This document shows, in pieces, positions 1-7,340 of a DNA stretch of 64,000 nucleotides. The notes beneath the pieces are model-generated. The model made no database searches. It was not told the origin of the DNA and saw only the letters and a list, made by a program, of their open reading frames with translations. Both the position numbers and the translations under genes were made by a program. The DNA is from an uncultured Oscillospiraceae bacterium (lineage in GTDB: Bacteria; Bacillota; Clostridia; Oscillospirales; Acutalibacteraceae), in the NCBI GenBank assembly GCA_905192745.1, contig CAJJLZ010000012.1, forward strand, positions 1-64,000, written 5' to 3'. Position 1 is the stretch's first letter. Every line of letters begins with the position of its first letter.

Positions 1-345
1 GAACTCAATCGCCTTTTTCTTTTCTCTTGGTCTCACATCTATTGTAATGCTACATTTTTCAGAAAAGGCGCAAAAATCAGACTGGAGTCATGGATTGATT
101 TTCTCCGGCCTGTTTTTTGCGCCTTTGTTTAATTGTGCGCATCCATTTTGCATGAATAATACTGTTTTCCAGTATCATCTCTGCCATTTCAGCGTTGAGG
201 CCTTCACATAATCCACATTATGTGATTCGTCTTCTCAAGATGTCCGCCAGTCAATGAAATCCCGGAGGGCGGTCATCCGTATCCTGCGGGAACAAAACAG
301 GCACGCTTCTTCATGCAGACAAAATCATGAGGGAAGGATCGATCT
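1..345. other. Intergenic region before the SipW operon
   Basis: No gene is recognisable here. It holds a long imperfect hairpin (64-126) and two short perfect inverted repeats: ATACTG/CAGTAT at 159-164 and 170-175, and CACATAAT-ccac-ATTATGTG at 205-224. The latter two lie 120-190 bases before the SipW start and could be operators. I see no convincing sigma-A promoter. The sipW ribosome binding site GGAAGGA lies near 330-336. Confidence 0.5.
64..126. terminator. Long hairpin, possible terminator
   Basis: Arms AAAGGCGCAAAAA (64-76) and TTTTTGCGCCTTT (114-126) pair perfectly over 13 bases. The stem continues inwards through CAGACTGGAG against CTCCGGCCTG with one mismatch and one G-U pair. A terminator of a gene left of the window is the simplest reading. 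A termination tract outside the stem is not obvious, so a folded repeat element is also possible. Confidence 0.45.
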
Positions 346-885
346 ATGACGATATCTCAAAAAGCAAAAAAGATTTGGAATATTGCTTCCACAATCCTTG
401 TGGTGATCGTCGTGATTTTTGCTGTTTTGCTGGCGGGCGTCCGACTGATTGGACTGCATCCGTACACCGTACTGTCCGGCAGCATGGAACCAACCTATCG
501 CACAGGCTCTCTCATTTATGTGAAGGAAGCGAAACCGGAGGAGATCGAGGTCGGTCAGGCAATCACCTTTGTACTTAATGAGGATCTGGTGGTGGCGACC
601 CACCGCGTCATTGAAATTGATGAAGAAAACCAGCGGTTTTATACCAAGGGGGACGCCAACCAAAGTGCGGATGGCGCACCGGTGCATTTCAAAAATCTGA
701 TTGGCATACCGCTTTTTTCCATCCCCTGTCTAGGCTATGTTTCCAGCTATATTCAAAGCCCGCCGGGTTTATATGTTGCCCTTGCGGCAGGCGCCGTGCT
801 GTTGTTGCTGCTGTTTTTACCCGAGTTGCTGGGTGTCACCAAAAAAGGAAAGCCCGCACAGCCCGAAACAGAAAACCGGAGCTGA
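346..885 (+). CDS. sipW: Signal peptidase I, SipW (ER-like) type
   Basis: A 179-residue membrane signal peptidase. The N-terminal membrane segment (about 14-38) is followed by the catalytic serine motif SGSMEP (44-49). The conserved THR around His86 stands where bacterial type I peptidases have the general-base lysine, so this is the archaeal/ER Ser-His type. The KGDAN box (101-105) carries conserved Asp. A second membrane segment lies at about 142-165. SipW enzymes cleave the special signal peptides of TasA/camelysin-type matrix proteins. Four such substrates follow directly, which strongly supports the call. GGAAGGA precedes the ATG. Confidence 0.92.
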   Translation: MTISQKAKKIWNIASTILVVIVVIFAVLLAGVRLIGLHPYTVLSGSMEPTYRTGSLIYVKEAKPEEIEVGQAITFVLNEDLVVATHRVIEIDEENQRFYTKGDANQSADGAPVHFKNLIGIPLFSIPCLGYVSSYIQSPPGLYVALAAGAVLLLLLFLPELLGVTKKGKPAQPETENRS

Positions 886-974
886 CCCGGGAAGGTACGG
901 CTTTATTCAGGTAAATACCGTCTGAACCTTTCGGACGATATTTTATAAAATTTGAGGGAAAGGAGGAAAACGCA

Positions 975-1535
975 GTGAAAAAGAAAATTTTTGTTCCCGT
1001 TGTCGCGGCCGCACTGGCTCTTTGCTGTGCAATCGGCGGAACGCTGGCATGGCTGACAGATAAAACTGATCCGGTTGTAAACACCTTTACGGTGGGTAAT
1101 GTGGACATCACATTGGCGGAAACTACCGGACAGGAGTATAAGATGGTTCCCGGCTGTGTTGTTGAAAAAGACCCTGTTGTAACCGTAACGGAGAACAGCG
1201 AGGCCTGCTGGCTGTTTGTCAAGGTGGAAAAACCCGTGGATTTTGACGCGCTTATGACCTATGACATGGCGGACGGCTGGACTTCTTTGACCGATGTCTC
1301 CGGTGTGTTTTGCCGCAAGGTGGAAAGCGCCGAAACAGCTCAGGGGTTTTCTGTTCTGAAGAATGACGAAGTGACCGTAAAGGATACCGTCACGAAGGAA
1401 CAGATGGACGCCTTGACCAATGCGGGCAGTTATCCCACCTTAACCTTTACGGCGTATGCCGTGCAGCTCTATAAGACCAATGGTACCGAGTTTACGGCCG
1501 CCGAGGCGTGGGCAACGGTGTATGCCGCTTCGTAA
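975..1535 (+). CDS. SipW-dependent exported protein (TasA/camelysin-like)
   Basis: A 186-residue secreted protein. The signal peptide ends in IGGTLAWLTDKT, the motif pattern recognised by SipW (hydrophobic stretch, then GGTLAWLTD). The NTFTVGNVDITLAE segment is typical of TasA/CalY-family N termini, as is the later run of short beta-strand-like segments. It probably forms surface or matrix fibres; that role is inferred from the family and from the sipW gene 90 bases upstream. The start has a strong AAAGGAGG site. The protein has two or three Cys, unlike its paralogues further along. Confidence 0.8.
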   Translation: MKKKIFVPVVAAALALCCAIGGTLAWLTDKTDPVVNTFTVGNVDITLAETTGQEYKMVPGCVVEKDPVVTVTENSEACWLFVKVEKPVDFDALMTYDMADGWTSLTDVSGVFCRKVESAETAQGFSVLKNDEVTVKDTVTKEQMDALTNAGSYPTLTFTAYAVQLYKTNGTEFTAAEAWATVYAAS

Positions 1536-1671
1536 TTGGGAAAGGGTTTCCGGCTCAGAATCAAGCGCTTGAACGCGCCAACAAGGTGTTGTTCCCCTCT
1601 CATCTACCGCTTATGACCGGCTGATAATACGAGCCGGGTAAGCAATTTTATCTGAAAGGATGTACTGTATC

Positions 1672-2259
1672 ATGAAGGCAAAGAAGAAAATTCTCTCTCT
1701 CGCACTGGCTGCGTCTCTGGTTGCCGTTGCCATTGCCGGCTCTTCTCTGGCGTATTTCACCGACAAAGAGGAAAAGACCAACACACTCACTATCGGCAAT
1801 GTTGACATTGTGCTGACCGAGCCGAATTGGGACGCTACGGGTGCAGAAGAGGCTAAAGAGATGTATCCGGGTGAAGCGGTTGCCAAAGATCCGACCGTTA
1901 CCAACAATGGCGCGAATCCGGCTTTTGTCCGCGTTAAAGTAGAATGGCCGGAAGGCGCGGAGCTGTCCGTCCGCACCGACTATCAGGATAATAAACTGGG
2001 CGACAACTGGGTCCTTCACACCGACGGCTATTACTATTACGCCAAGGTTCTCCAGATGGGAGAAACAACGGACGCGCTGTTTGACCAGATCGTTTTGAGC
2101 ACCGAAACCACAAACGGCGACGCAGAAACGCCCTATGATATTGTTGTCACCGCTGAGGCGATTCAGGCGCAGGGTGCGGCGGTCCAGTGGTCCCGTGTCG
2201 AATCGATGAACGTTGCGGAAATCGCCGCGTGGTTCACGAGCCAGACTCAAATTGCTTAG
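1672..2259 (+). CDS. SipW-dependent exported protein (TasA/camelysin-like)
   Basis: A 195-residue paralogue of the preceding protein. The signal peptide carries GSSLAYFTDKEEKTNTLTIG, which closely fits the SipW/TasA consensus (LAYFTD). NVDIVLTEPNWD and MYPGEAVAKDPTVTNNG are family hallmarks (the PG..V.KDPTV.N motif). An in-frame ATG at 1660 is possible, but the GAAAGGA site (1654-1660) overlaps it. The ATG at 1672 has proper spacing and gives a normal MKAKKK start, so I chose it. Likely a fibre or matrix component. Confidence 0.82.
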   Translation: MKAKKKILSLALAASLVAVAIAGSSLAYFTDKEEKTNTLTIGNVDIVLTEPNWDATGAEEAKEMYPGEAVAKDPTVTNNGANPAFVRVKVEWPEGAELSVRTDYQDNKLGDNWVLHTDGYYYYAKVLQMGETTDALFDQIVLSTETTNGDAETPYDIVVTAEAIQAQGAAVQWSRVESMNVAEIAAWFTSQTQIA

Positions 2260-2437
2260 GACGCATAAAATCATTCGTAAATCGCTACTTACTGCTCTGC
2301 CCTCAACTGAGGGCAGAGCGTGTGTGAGGACCCCGGCGGTGTGCGGGAGTTCTCACACACACTCTGCCCGACAAGGCGGTCGGTAAATTTGCAATGCCTG
2401 AGAAGAATATGACAGTAGTAAAGGAGGATATGATACC
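2260..2437 (+). promoter_or_regulatory. Leader with two mutually exclusive hairpins
   Basis: Hairpin A pairs CTCTGCCCTC (2295-2304) with GAGGGCAGAG (2309-2318). Hairpin B pairs GGGCAGAG-c-GTGTGTGAG (2311-2328) with CTCACACAC-a-CTCTGCCC (2352-2369), using the same GGGCAGAG strand. Only one can form at a time, so this resembles an attenuation or RNA-processing switch between the upstream matrix genes and the downstream adhesin part of the operon. There is no U-tract after either stem, so plain intrinsic termination is unlikely. The function is inference. Confidence 0.55.
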
Positions 2438-3004
2438 GTGAAAAAAAGACTGTTGGCTGTGGCGTTAGCGGTTGTGTGCCTGTCTTTGGCTGCCTATGGA
2501 ACGGTGGCTTACTTTACGGCGGAGGACATCGCCGCCAATGTTATCACGGCCGGAAACATCCGAATCGAATTGCAGGAAACCGCTGTTCCGGAGAGCGGCG
2601 GTGATCCGGTTCCTTTCGAGGACCTTATCGGCGTAATGCCGGGCGCAGAGGTATCCAAAATCGTCGAGGTGAAAAATACCGGCGACAAGACGGCCTATAT
2701 CCGCATTCGGCTGGAAAAGAACCTGACTCTGGCTGAAGGAAGGACCGGCGAACCGGACATAAACCTGATCGGTTTGAATATCGACACGGAAAGCTGGACG
2801 GAAAAGGACGGCTACTACTATTACAACGAACCGCTCGCGGCAGGGCAGAGCACCAGACCGTTGTTTACCGCCGTCACCTTTTCCAAGGATATGAGCGACC
2901 TTTATCAAAACAGCAAGGCGAAAATCATGGTCTGTGCCGGCGCCGTTCAAGCGGATAACAACGGAGAAGACGCATTGGCAGCGGCAGGCTGGCCGGAAGA
3001 ATAA
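2438..3004 (+). CDS. SipW-dependent exported protein (TasA/camelysin-like)
   Basis: A 188-residue protein starting with GTG, placed ten bases after AAGGAGG (2421-2427). The nearby ATG at 2430 reads into a stop after three codons. The signal peptide has AAYGTVAYFTAED, a SipW-type end. The body has GVMPGAEVSKIVEVKNTGDKT and the aromatic patch DGYYYYNEPLAAGQST, shared with the 1672 and 5296 proteins. Probably a third matrix subunit. It sits 15 bases before the VWA adhesin gene, so the two are co-translated. Confidence 0.82.
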   Translation: MKKRLLAVALAVVCLSLAAYGTVAYFTAEDIAANVITAGNIRIELQETAVPESGGDPVPFEDLIGVMPGAEVSKIVEVKNTGDKTAYIRIRLEKNLTLAEGRTGEPDINLIGLNIDTESWTEKDGYYYYNEPLAAGQSTRPLFTAVTFSKDMSDLYQNSKAKIMVCAGAVQADNNGEDALAAAGWPEE

Positions 3005-3019
3005 GGAGGCGGATAAAAA

Positions 3020-5296
3020 ATGAGAAAGAAGGTATTATCCCTTCTGCTTTGTCTGTCCGTGTTTGTGTCGGTGCTGATACCGGCGGGTTTTGTTTTTGCG
3101 GAAGATACGGCTGCGCAGGAAAACGCAGAGTCCCTTGTTACGCTTGACTGCGCCGACTATACAAATGTTGCGCCGCTGTATTCGGCCATGCCTGCTATGC
3201 GCAGGGTGCGCAGTCTTGCTGTCTCAAAAGCCGGCACAGATAATCCCGGTGTTGAAACCAGTAAGACCGTTGCCAAAAATAAGGATGGCACTTATACCCT
3301 CCGTCTTGAAGCCTATGTCACCGGCTCCAGCATGACCACTGTAACGCAAAAGCCAACCGACACGGTGCTGGTTCTCGATACGTCCGGTTCAATGGACGAC
3401 TATATAAATGTCGCTGATAAAGATTCGGTTGCTGATCTTGATCCTCAGTATGCGGCGTACTATAGGTGGAATAACGGTATATATTGGTGTGAGATGCGGT
3501 ATCAGGATGGTAAATGGCAGTATAAAAATATAGTAAACGTTTGGACAGACTGCGGCGACAGCATGTTTGGCAACAACGCAGGCATAAAAAAAATAAATGC
3601 GCTGAAAATTGCAGTAAATGGTTTTATTGATTCCGCCAGTGAAAAGGAAGGCGATAATCGAATCGCCATTGTTACCTATGCAAGCGAATCCACGATAAAA
3701 AATGAATTGACAAGCGTGCCTTCCGGCGCGAATACCCTTAAAAATACCATCGATGGTTTACAGGCAAACGGTGCGACGGCTGCGGATTATGGGATGAACA
3801 ATGCGAAAACCATCATAGATGGGATTCCGGCTGATAGAGACAGCAATAAAGTAGTGATTATGTTTACAGACGGTGAACCGAACCATGGGAATGGGTTTAA
3901 TACAACGGTCGCAAACAGTACAATTTCAGTTTCAAAAGAAATGAAAGATAAGGGCACGACCGTATATACCATTGGCGTTGTTGATGGCGCTGACCCGACG
4001 AATTATACCTCCAATATCAATAAGTATCTCCATCATGTATCCAGCAACTATCCGAGTGCTGAAAGCATGACGAAGGGCGGCGCTTTAAATCCCAATGCGG
4101 ATCCTTTTCATGGGGGCAAGAGCTATTACCTGTCTGCTGACGACCTGCAGTCTCTGTCCGATATTTTTCAGTCTATCAGCGATGAGATCGGCGGGGCCTC
4201 CATCACATTGGGCACGGAAACCACCGTTAAGGACGTGATCTCGGACTACTTCCAGTTGGTTGACGATACGGATGTTTCCAGCATTATTGTTAAAACAGCC
4301 GATTGCAACAGTTTTGACAATAACGACCAGCCTGTCTGGACGAACGAACAGGAAACAGCAAACCTGACTGTGACTGCTTCGGAGGATAAAAAAACCATCA
4401 GCGTTAGTGGTTTTGATTTCAGCAAAAATTGGGTCGGCAAGAATAAGACTACAGGAGAAGCCCATTCCGGCAAGAAGCTGATTGTTGAAATTCCCATTCA
4501 GCGTTGTGATGGATTTATGGGCGGCAATGCGGTCCCTACCAACGGCAGTGATTCCGGTATCTATGACGGGGATGGCAATCTTGTGGAGAATTTCGGGATT
4601 CCCACCATAGATGTTCCGATTCAGTATGAGTATGCTGCCGGCGACCAAATCATTTTCCTCGGTGAAAACGCTGATTTGGCCGGACGTCTCTCACATACAG
4701 AGCCGTATGTGATTGACGGGAGCAATAACAAATTTGTCGATATCACCTATACGCTGGAAACTGACGGTAAACTGGTCGGCACATATAGCATTCCTGCTGG
4801 GAAGAGCGAAGGCTCGTGGAGTTGGACGGATGGCGAAAACGGCAAACCATTCCTGACGGAAACAACAGAATATAATGTAACCTGTACAGTTACGCCGACG
4901 AGTCCGGGAACTTGTGAAACACTAACTCTGGACGCCCCCGATTTTACCGTCTATGTTCACTCCGGAACTCTGACCATCCGAAAAAACGGCGGATTAGAAG
5001 GGGATAAGTACGTTTTCAATATTAAGGTTAAAAATGGTGAGGATGAAGCTCATTACATGACCGTAACGGTTTTAGGCAACAACGAGGTGAAAATCACGCA
5101 ACTCCCCAAGGGAATCTATACTGTCACCGAAGAAACCGGCTGGTCCTGGCGCTGGGAACCGACGTTTGACAGCAGCCAAGCAGAGATCAGTCAAAGTAAC
5201 CCCAACGGTTCCGTCACCTGTACCAATAAACAGGAAAAGTATCAATGGCTGAATGGCTATAATCATGCGGTCAATGAGAAAGGAGGGGCACAGTAA
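3020..5296 (+). CDS. VWA domain adhesin with C-terminal Cna-B-like domain
   Basis: A 758-residue exported protein. It has a classical Sec signal peptide (1-27, ending VFA), not a SipW type. The VWA domain begins at about residue 113 with the metal-binding DTSGS (120-124) and continues with MFTDGEPN. A beta-rich middle follows, and a Cna-B/prealbumin-like domain (about 650-740) begins GTLTIRKNGG and ends YTVTEETGW; the Lys and Glu are where isopeptide-forming residues normally sit. It resembles Gram-positive pilus-tip or matrix adhesins but ends NEKGGAQ with no LPXTG signal. Its stop overlaps the next start by one base. Confidence 0.82.
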   Translation: MRKKVLSLLLCLSVFVSVLIPAGFVFAEDTAAQENAESLVTLDCADYTNVAPLYSAMPAMRRVRSLAVSKAGTDNPGVETSKTVAKNKDGTYTLRLEAYVTGSSMTTVTQKPTDTVLVLDTSGSMDDYINVADKDSVADLDPQYAAYYRWNNGIYWCEMRYQDGKWQYKNIVNVWTDCGDSMFGNNAGIKKINALKIAVNGFIDSASEKEGDNRIAIVTYASESTIKNELTSVPSGANTLKNTIDGLQANGATAADYGMNNAKTIIDGIPADRDSNKVVIMFTDGEPNHGNGFNTTVANSTISVSKEMKDKGTTVYTIGVVDGADPTNYTSNINKYLHHVSSNYPSAESMTKGGALNPNADPFHGGKSYYLSADDLQSLSDIFQSISDEIGGASITLGTETTVKDVISDYFQLVDDTDVSSIIVKTADCNSFDNNDQPVWTNEQETANLTVTASEDKKTISVSGFDFSKNWVGKNKTTGEAHSGKKLIVEIPIQRCDGFMGGNAVPTNGSDSGIYDGDGNLVENFGIPTIDVPIQYEYAAGDQIIFLGENADLAGRLSHTEPYVIDGSNNKFVDITYTLETDGKLVGTYSIPAGKSEGSWSWTDGENGKPFLTETTEYNVTCTVTPTSPGTCETLTLDAPDFTVYVHSGTLTIRKNGGLEGDKYVFNIKVKNGEDEAHYMTVTVLGNNEVKITQLPKGIYTVTEETGWSWRWEPTFDSSQAEISQSNPNGSVTCTNKQEKYQWLNGYNHAVNEKGGAQ

Positions 5297-5868
5297 TGCT
5301 TTATGAAGGACGGCCTGTCCGAAAAAAAGAGAAGAAAAAAAGCCGGTTAATTGTGAAAGCCCTTGTGCTGTGTGCCTCGCTTATTCTCATTGTCGGTACG
5401 ATCGGCGGAACGCTGGCCTGGCTTACAACGGATACTGAACCGGTCATAAACACCTTTAGTCCGAGCCATGTAAGCTGTGAAGTGGAAGAGGCTTTTGATT
5501 CTGATACAGGCGTGAAAGAAAATGTCAAAATAAAGAATACTTCGGATATTCCTGCGTATATCCGCGTCCGGCTTGTGGGATACAGCAAAGACGCAGAGGG
5601 CAATATTGTCGGCGGTACCGGTCTGCCGGAAAATTTAGTTAACATGGAGATTCCGGCAAACTGGCTGAAAATCGGCGAATATTACTATTATCTGTCCCCT
5701 GTTGCTCCTGATGCAAGTACCGCAAATTTGATCGACAGATGTGAGCTTCCAGAGGGTCAGGTGCTGGAAATTTTAGCGGAAGCCATTCAGAGTGAACCGG
5801 CGGAGGCCGTTACGAGCGCATGGGCCGTGACGGTTAATCCGGACGGCACCATCGGCAAGGAGGCGTAA
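5296..5868 (+). CDS. SipW-dependent exported protein (TasA/camelysin-like)
   Basis: A 190-residue protein whose ATG overlaps the stop of the VWA gene by one base. A basic N terminus (RKKEKKKSR) precedes the hydrophobic segment and GGTLAWLTTDTEPVINTF, a SipW-type signal. It shares IPAYIRVRLVGYSKD and the aromatic EYYYYLSP patch with its paralogues. It is the fourth SipW substrate of the operon. The tight coupling to the adhesin suggests the two products act together, for instance as anchor or shaft for the VWA protein. Confidence 0.82.
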   Translation: MLYEGRPVRKKEKKKSRLIVKALVLCASLILIVGTIGGTLAWLTTDTEPVINTFSPSHVSCEVEEAFDSDTGVKENVKIKNTSDIPAYIRVRLVGYSKDAEGNIVGGTGLPENLVNMEIPANWLKIGEYYYYLSPVAPDASTANLIDRCELPEGQVLEILAEAIQSEPAEAVTSAWAVTVNPDGTIGKEA

Positions 5869-5870
5869 AC

Positions 5871-6536
5871 ATGAAAAGAGCCCTGAAAATTGTTTCTTCC
5901 TGCCTTTTTGCGTTGATGGCTTTTGTATACCTGTCGATTCCCGCTTTTGCAAAGGACGCCGCCGTTTCCTATGACGGCAGCGCGCAGAAGTTTATCTTCG
6001 CGCCGGGAAGCGAGGATTCTCCCACCGATCTGTTTGATAACTTCAAAGGCGTTATGCCGGGCGATTCCCTGACACAGAAAATTGTGGTGAAGAACGATGT
6101 GTCCAACAAGGTCAAAGTAAAGATTTATTTACGCTCTCTTGGGGCACAGGAAGGCTCGGAAGAATTCCTCTCCCAAATGAATCTGACCGTTACGCAGAAC
6201 GGGGATTCCGAGTTGTTTGCCGCGCCTGCCAATCAGACGGATGGGCTGGCGGACTGGGTGTGCCTGGGCACCTTTTATTCGGGAGCAGATATTGATTTGA
6301 ATGTGGTTCTGGATGTTCCGAACACCATGGGCAACGAGTTTCAGGATGCGGTTGGCAGTCTGGAATGGCAGTTCAAGGCAGAAGAACTGCCGATTAATCC
6401 GGACGATCCTCAACCGCCTAAAACCGGTGAAGACACCAGTATATGGCTGTATATCGGAGTTTGTTTTGTCAGTGCCGGAGCGATATTGATTTTGTTCATG
6501 GCGGAAAGAAAAAACAACGGCTCAAAGAGGGACTGA
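5871..6536 (+). CDS. Cell-wall-anchored protein with PPKTG sorting signal
   Basis: A 221-residue protein starting two bases after the previous stop. It has a Sec signal peptide ending in AFA (about residue 27) and one exported domain with the FKGVMPGDSLTQKIVVKN stretch, which echoes the TasA-like neighbours. It ends in a complete sorting signal: PPKTGEDTS, a hydrophobic segment, and a basic tail ERKNNGSKRD. It is therefore probably the covalent wall anchor for the matrix made by this operon. No sortase gene is in the window, so the enzyme must be encoded elsewhere. Confidence 0.8.
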   Translation: MKRALKIVSSCLFALMAFVYLSIPAFAKDAAVSYDGSAQKFIFAPGSEDSPTDLFDNFKGVMPGDSLTQKIVVKNDVSNKVKVKIYLRSLGAQEGSEEFLSQMNLTVTQNGDSELFAAPANQTDGLADWVCLGTFYSGADIDLNVVLDVPNTMGNEFQDAVGSLEWQFKAEELPINPDDPQPPKTGEDTSIWLYIGVCFVSAGAILILFMAERKNNGSKRD

Positions 6537-6551
6537 ACAGCAGCAACGATT

Positions 6552-6774
6552 CGAAACCCGTCCCGGACGAGACTGCCTGCGCGGGCCGCTGACGAAGCGA
6601 TATGGCACCCGTAAACAGGCAGAAGAGCGGTCGGGCTTTATGGAAGCGCTTGAAGAACGCATCCACACATATCCATACAGCGTGAAACAGAAGAACAGCA
6701 AGGCGGGGATTTCCTGCCGAACCGGGTCAGTCCGCCTTGTGCGGATTGGCCCGGTTTTGTCTTACATAGCTTGA
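6552..6774 (+). pseudogene. Possible gene remnant (open frame without a start)
   Basis: One frame stays open for about 220 bases and reads TKRYGTRKQAEERSGF and HTYPYSVKQKNSK before ending SYIA. There is no ribosome binding site, and the only internal ATG is unsupported. The composition looks coding, and I could not assign a family. It may be the decayed 3' end of a gene formerly next to the matrix operon. Chance is not excluded. The last part overlaps the terminator hairpin at 6720-6758. Confidence 0.25.
6720..6758 (+). terminator. Rho-independent terminator of the matrix operon
   Basis: AACCGGG...CCCGGTT with inner TCCGC/GCGGA and a short cttgt loop, followed by TTTTG. It is placed before the MarR promoter, so it would separate the two units. 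Confidence 0.7.
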
Positions 6775-6790
6775 GCAAAAAAGATTCTTC

Positions 6791-6842
6791 TTGACAATAA
6801 TCCGAATTCGTATTATACTGCCACGGTACGAATTCGGATTAT
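6791..6842 (+). promoter_or_regulatory. marR promoter with two palindromic operator arms
   Basis: TTGACA (6791-6796), a 17-base spacer and TATACT (6814-6819) form a strong sigma-A promoter. A perfect 16-base inverted repeat embraces the -10: ATAATCCGAATTCGTA (6797-6812) and TACGAATTCGGATTAT (6827-6842). Each arm also contains the self-complementary CGAATTCG. This is the layout of a MarR autorepression site, with one dimer blocking the spacer and one the start region. Confidence 0.8.
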
Positions 6843-6854
6843 GGAGGCGGCGCT

Positions 6855-7325
6855 TTGAAAAATTCCAAAGAAAATGTGGAATCCATCCGGAGGCTGATGC
6901 TTGCCACCAACAAAATTGACGGAGCTTACTATTTCTTTTCCAAGAAACTCGGAATCAAAGCAAATACCCTCGCTCTGCTCTATGCGCTGGATGATGGCCG
7001 GCCGCATTCCCAGAAACAAATCAGCGAGGATTGGCTGATCCCGAAAACCACAATCAATACCAACATCAGGGAGCTGACGGAGGCCGGATACGTCCGCCTT
7101 TTTCCGGAAGAAGGCACACGGGAGAAAACCATTGGTCTTACCGACAGCGGAAAGCTCTACGCCGACGATATTCTGAAAACCGTCTACGAATCCGAACAGG
7201 CGGCGATCGCGAAAGCTCTGGAGAGATTCTCGCCGGAATTTATAGACGCAATGGCTTATTTTTCCGATTGTCTGCGCGATGAATTCCGAAAAAGATCACA
7301 AAGTAAAGATTCTGTACAATCATAG
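6855..7325 (+). CDS. MarR family transcriptional regulator
   Basis: A 156-residue winged-helix protein. The helix-turn-helix region reads HSQKQISEDWLIPKTTINTNIRELTEAGYV, and the wing region EEGTREKTIGLTDSGK follows, as in MarR proteins. The start is TTG, chosen because GGAGG (6843-6847) sits at correct spacing and no ATG is available before residue 16. It probably represses itself and the MATE exporter 15 bases downstream through the palindromes at 6797-6842, and releases on binding an exported compound. The ligand cannot be told from sequence. Confidence 0.88.
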   Translation: MKNSKENVESIRRLMLATNKIDGAYYFFSKKLGIKANTLALLYALDDGRPHSQKQISEDWLIPKTTINTNIRELTEAGYVRLFPEEGTREKTIGLTDSGKLYADDILKTVYESEQAAIAKALERFSPEFIDAMAYFSDCLRDEFRKRSQSKDSVQS

Positions 7326-7340
7326 CGAAAGGAACCCGAT

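Noticed and set aside
64..126. Insertion-sequence terminal repeat
   Set aside because: No transposase and no matching second end were found; a terminator hairpin is simpler.
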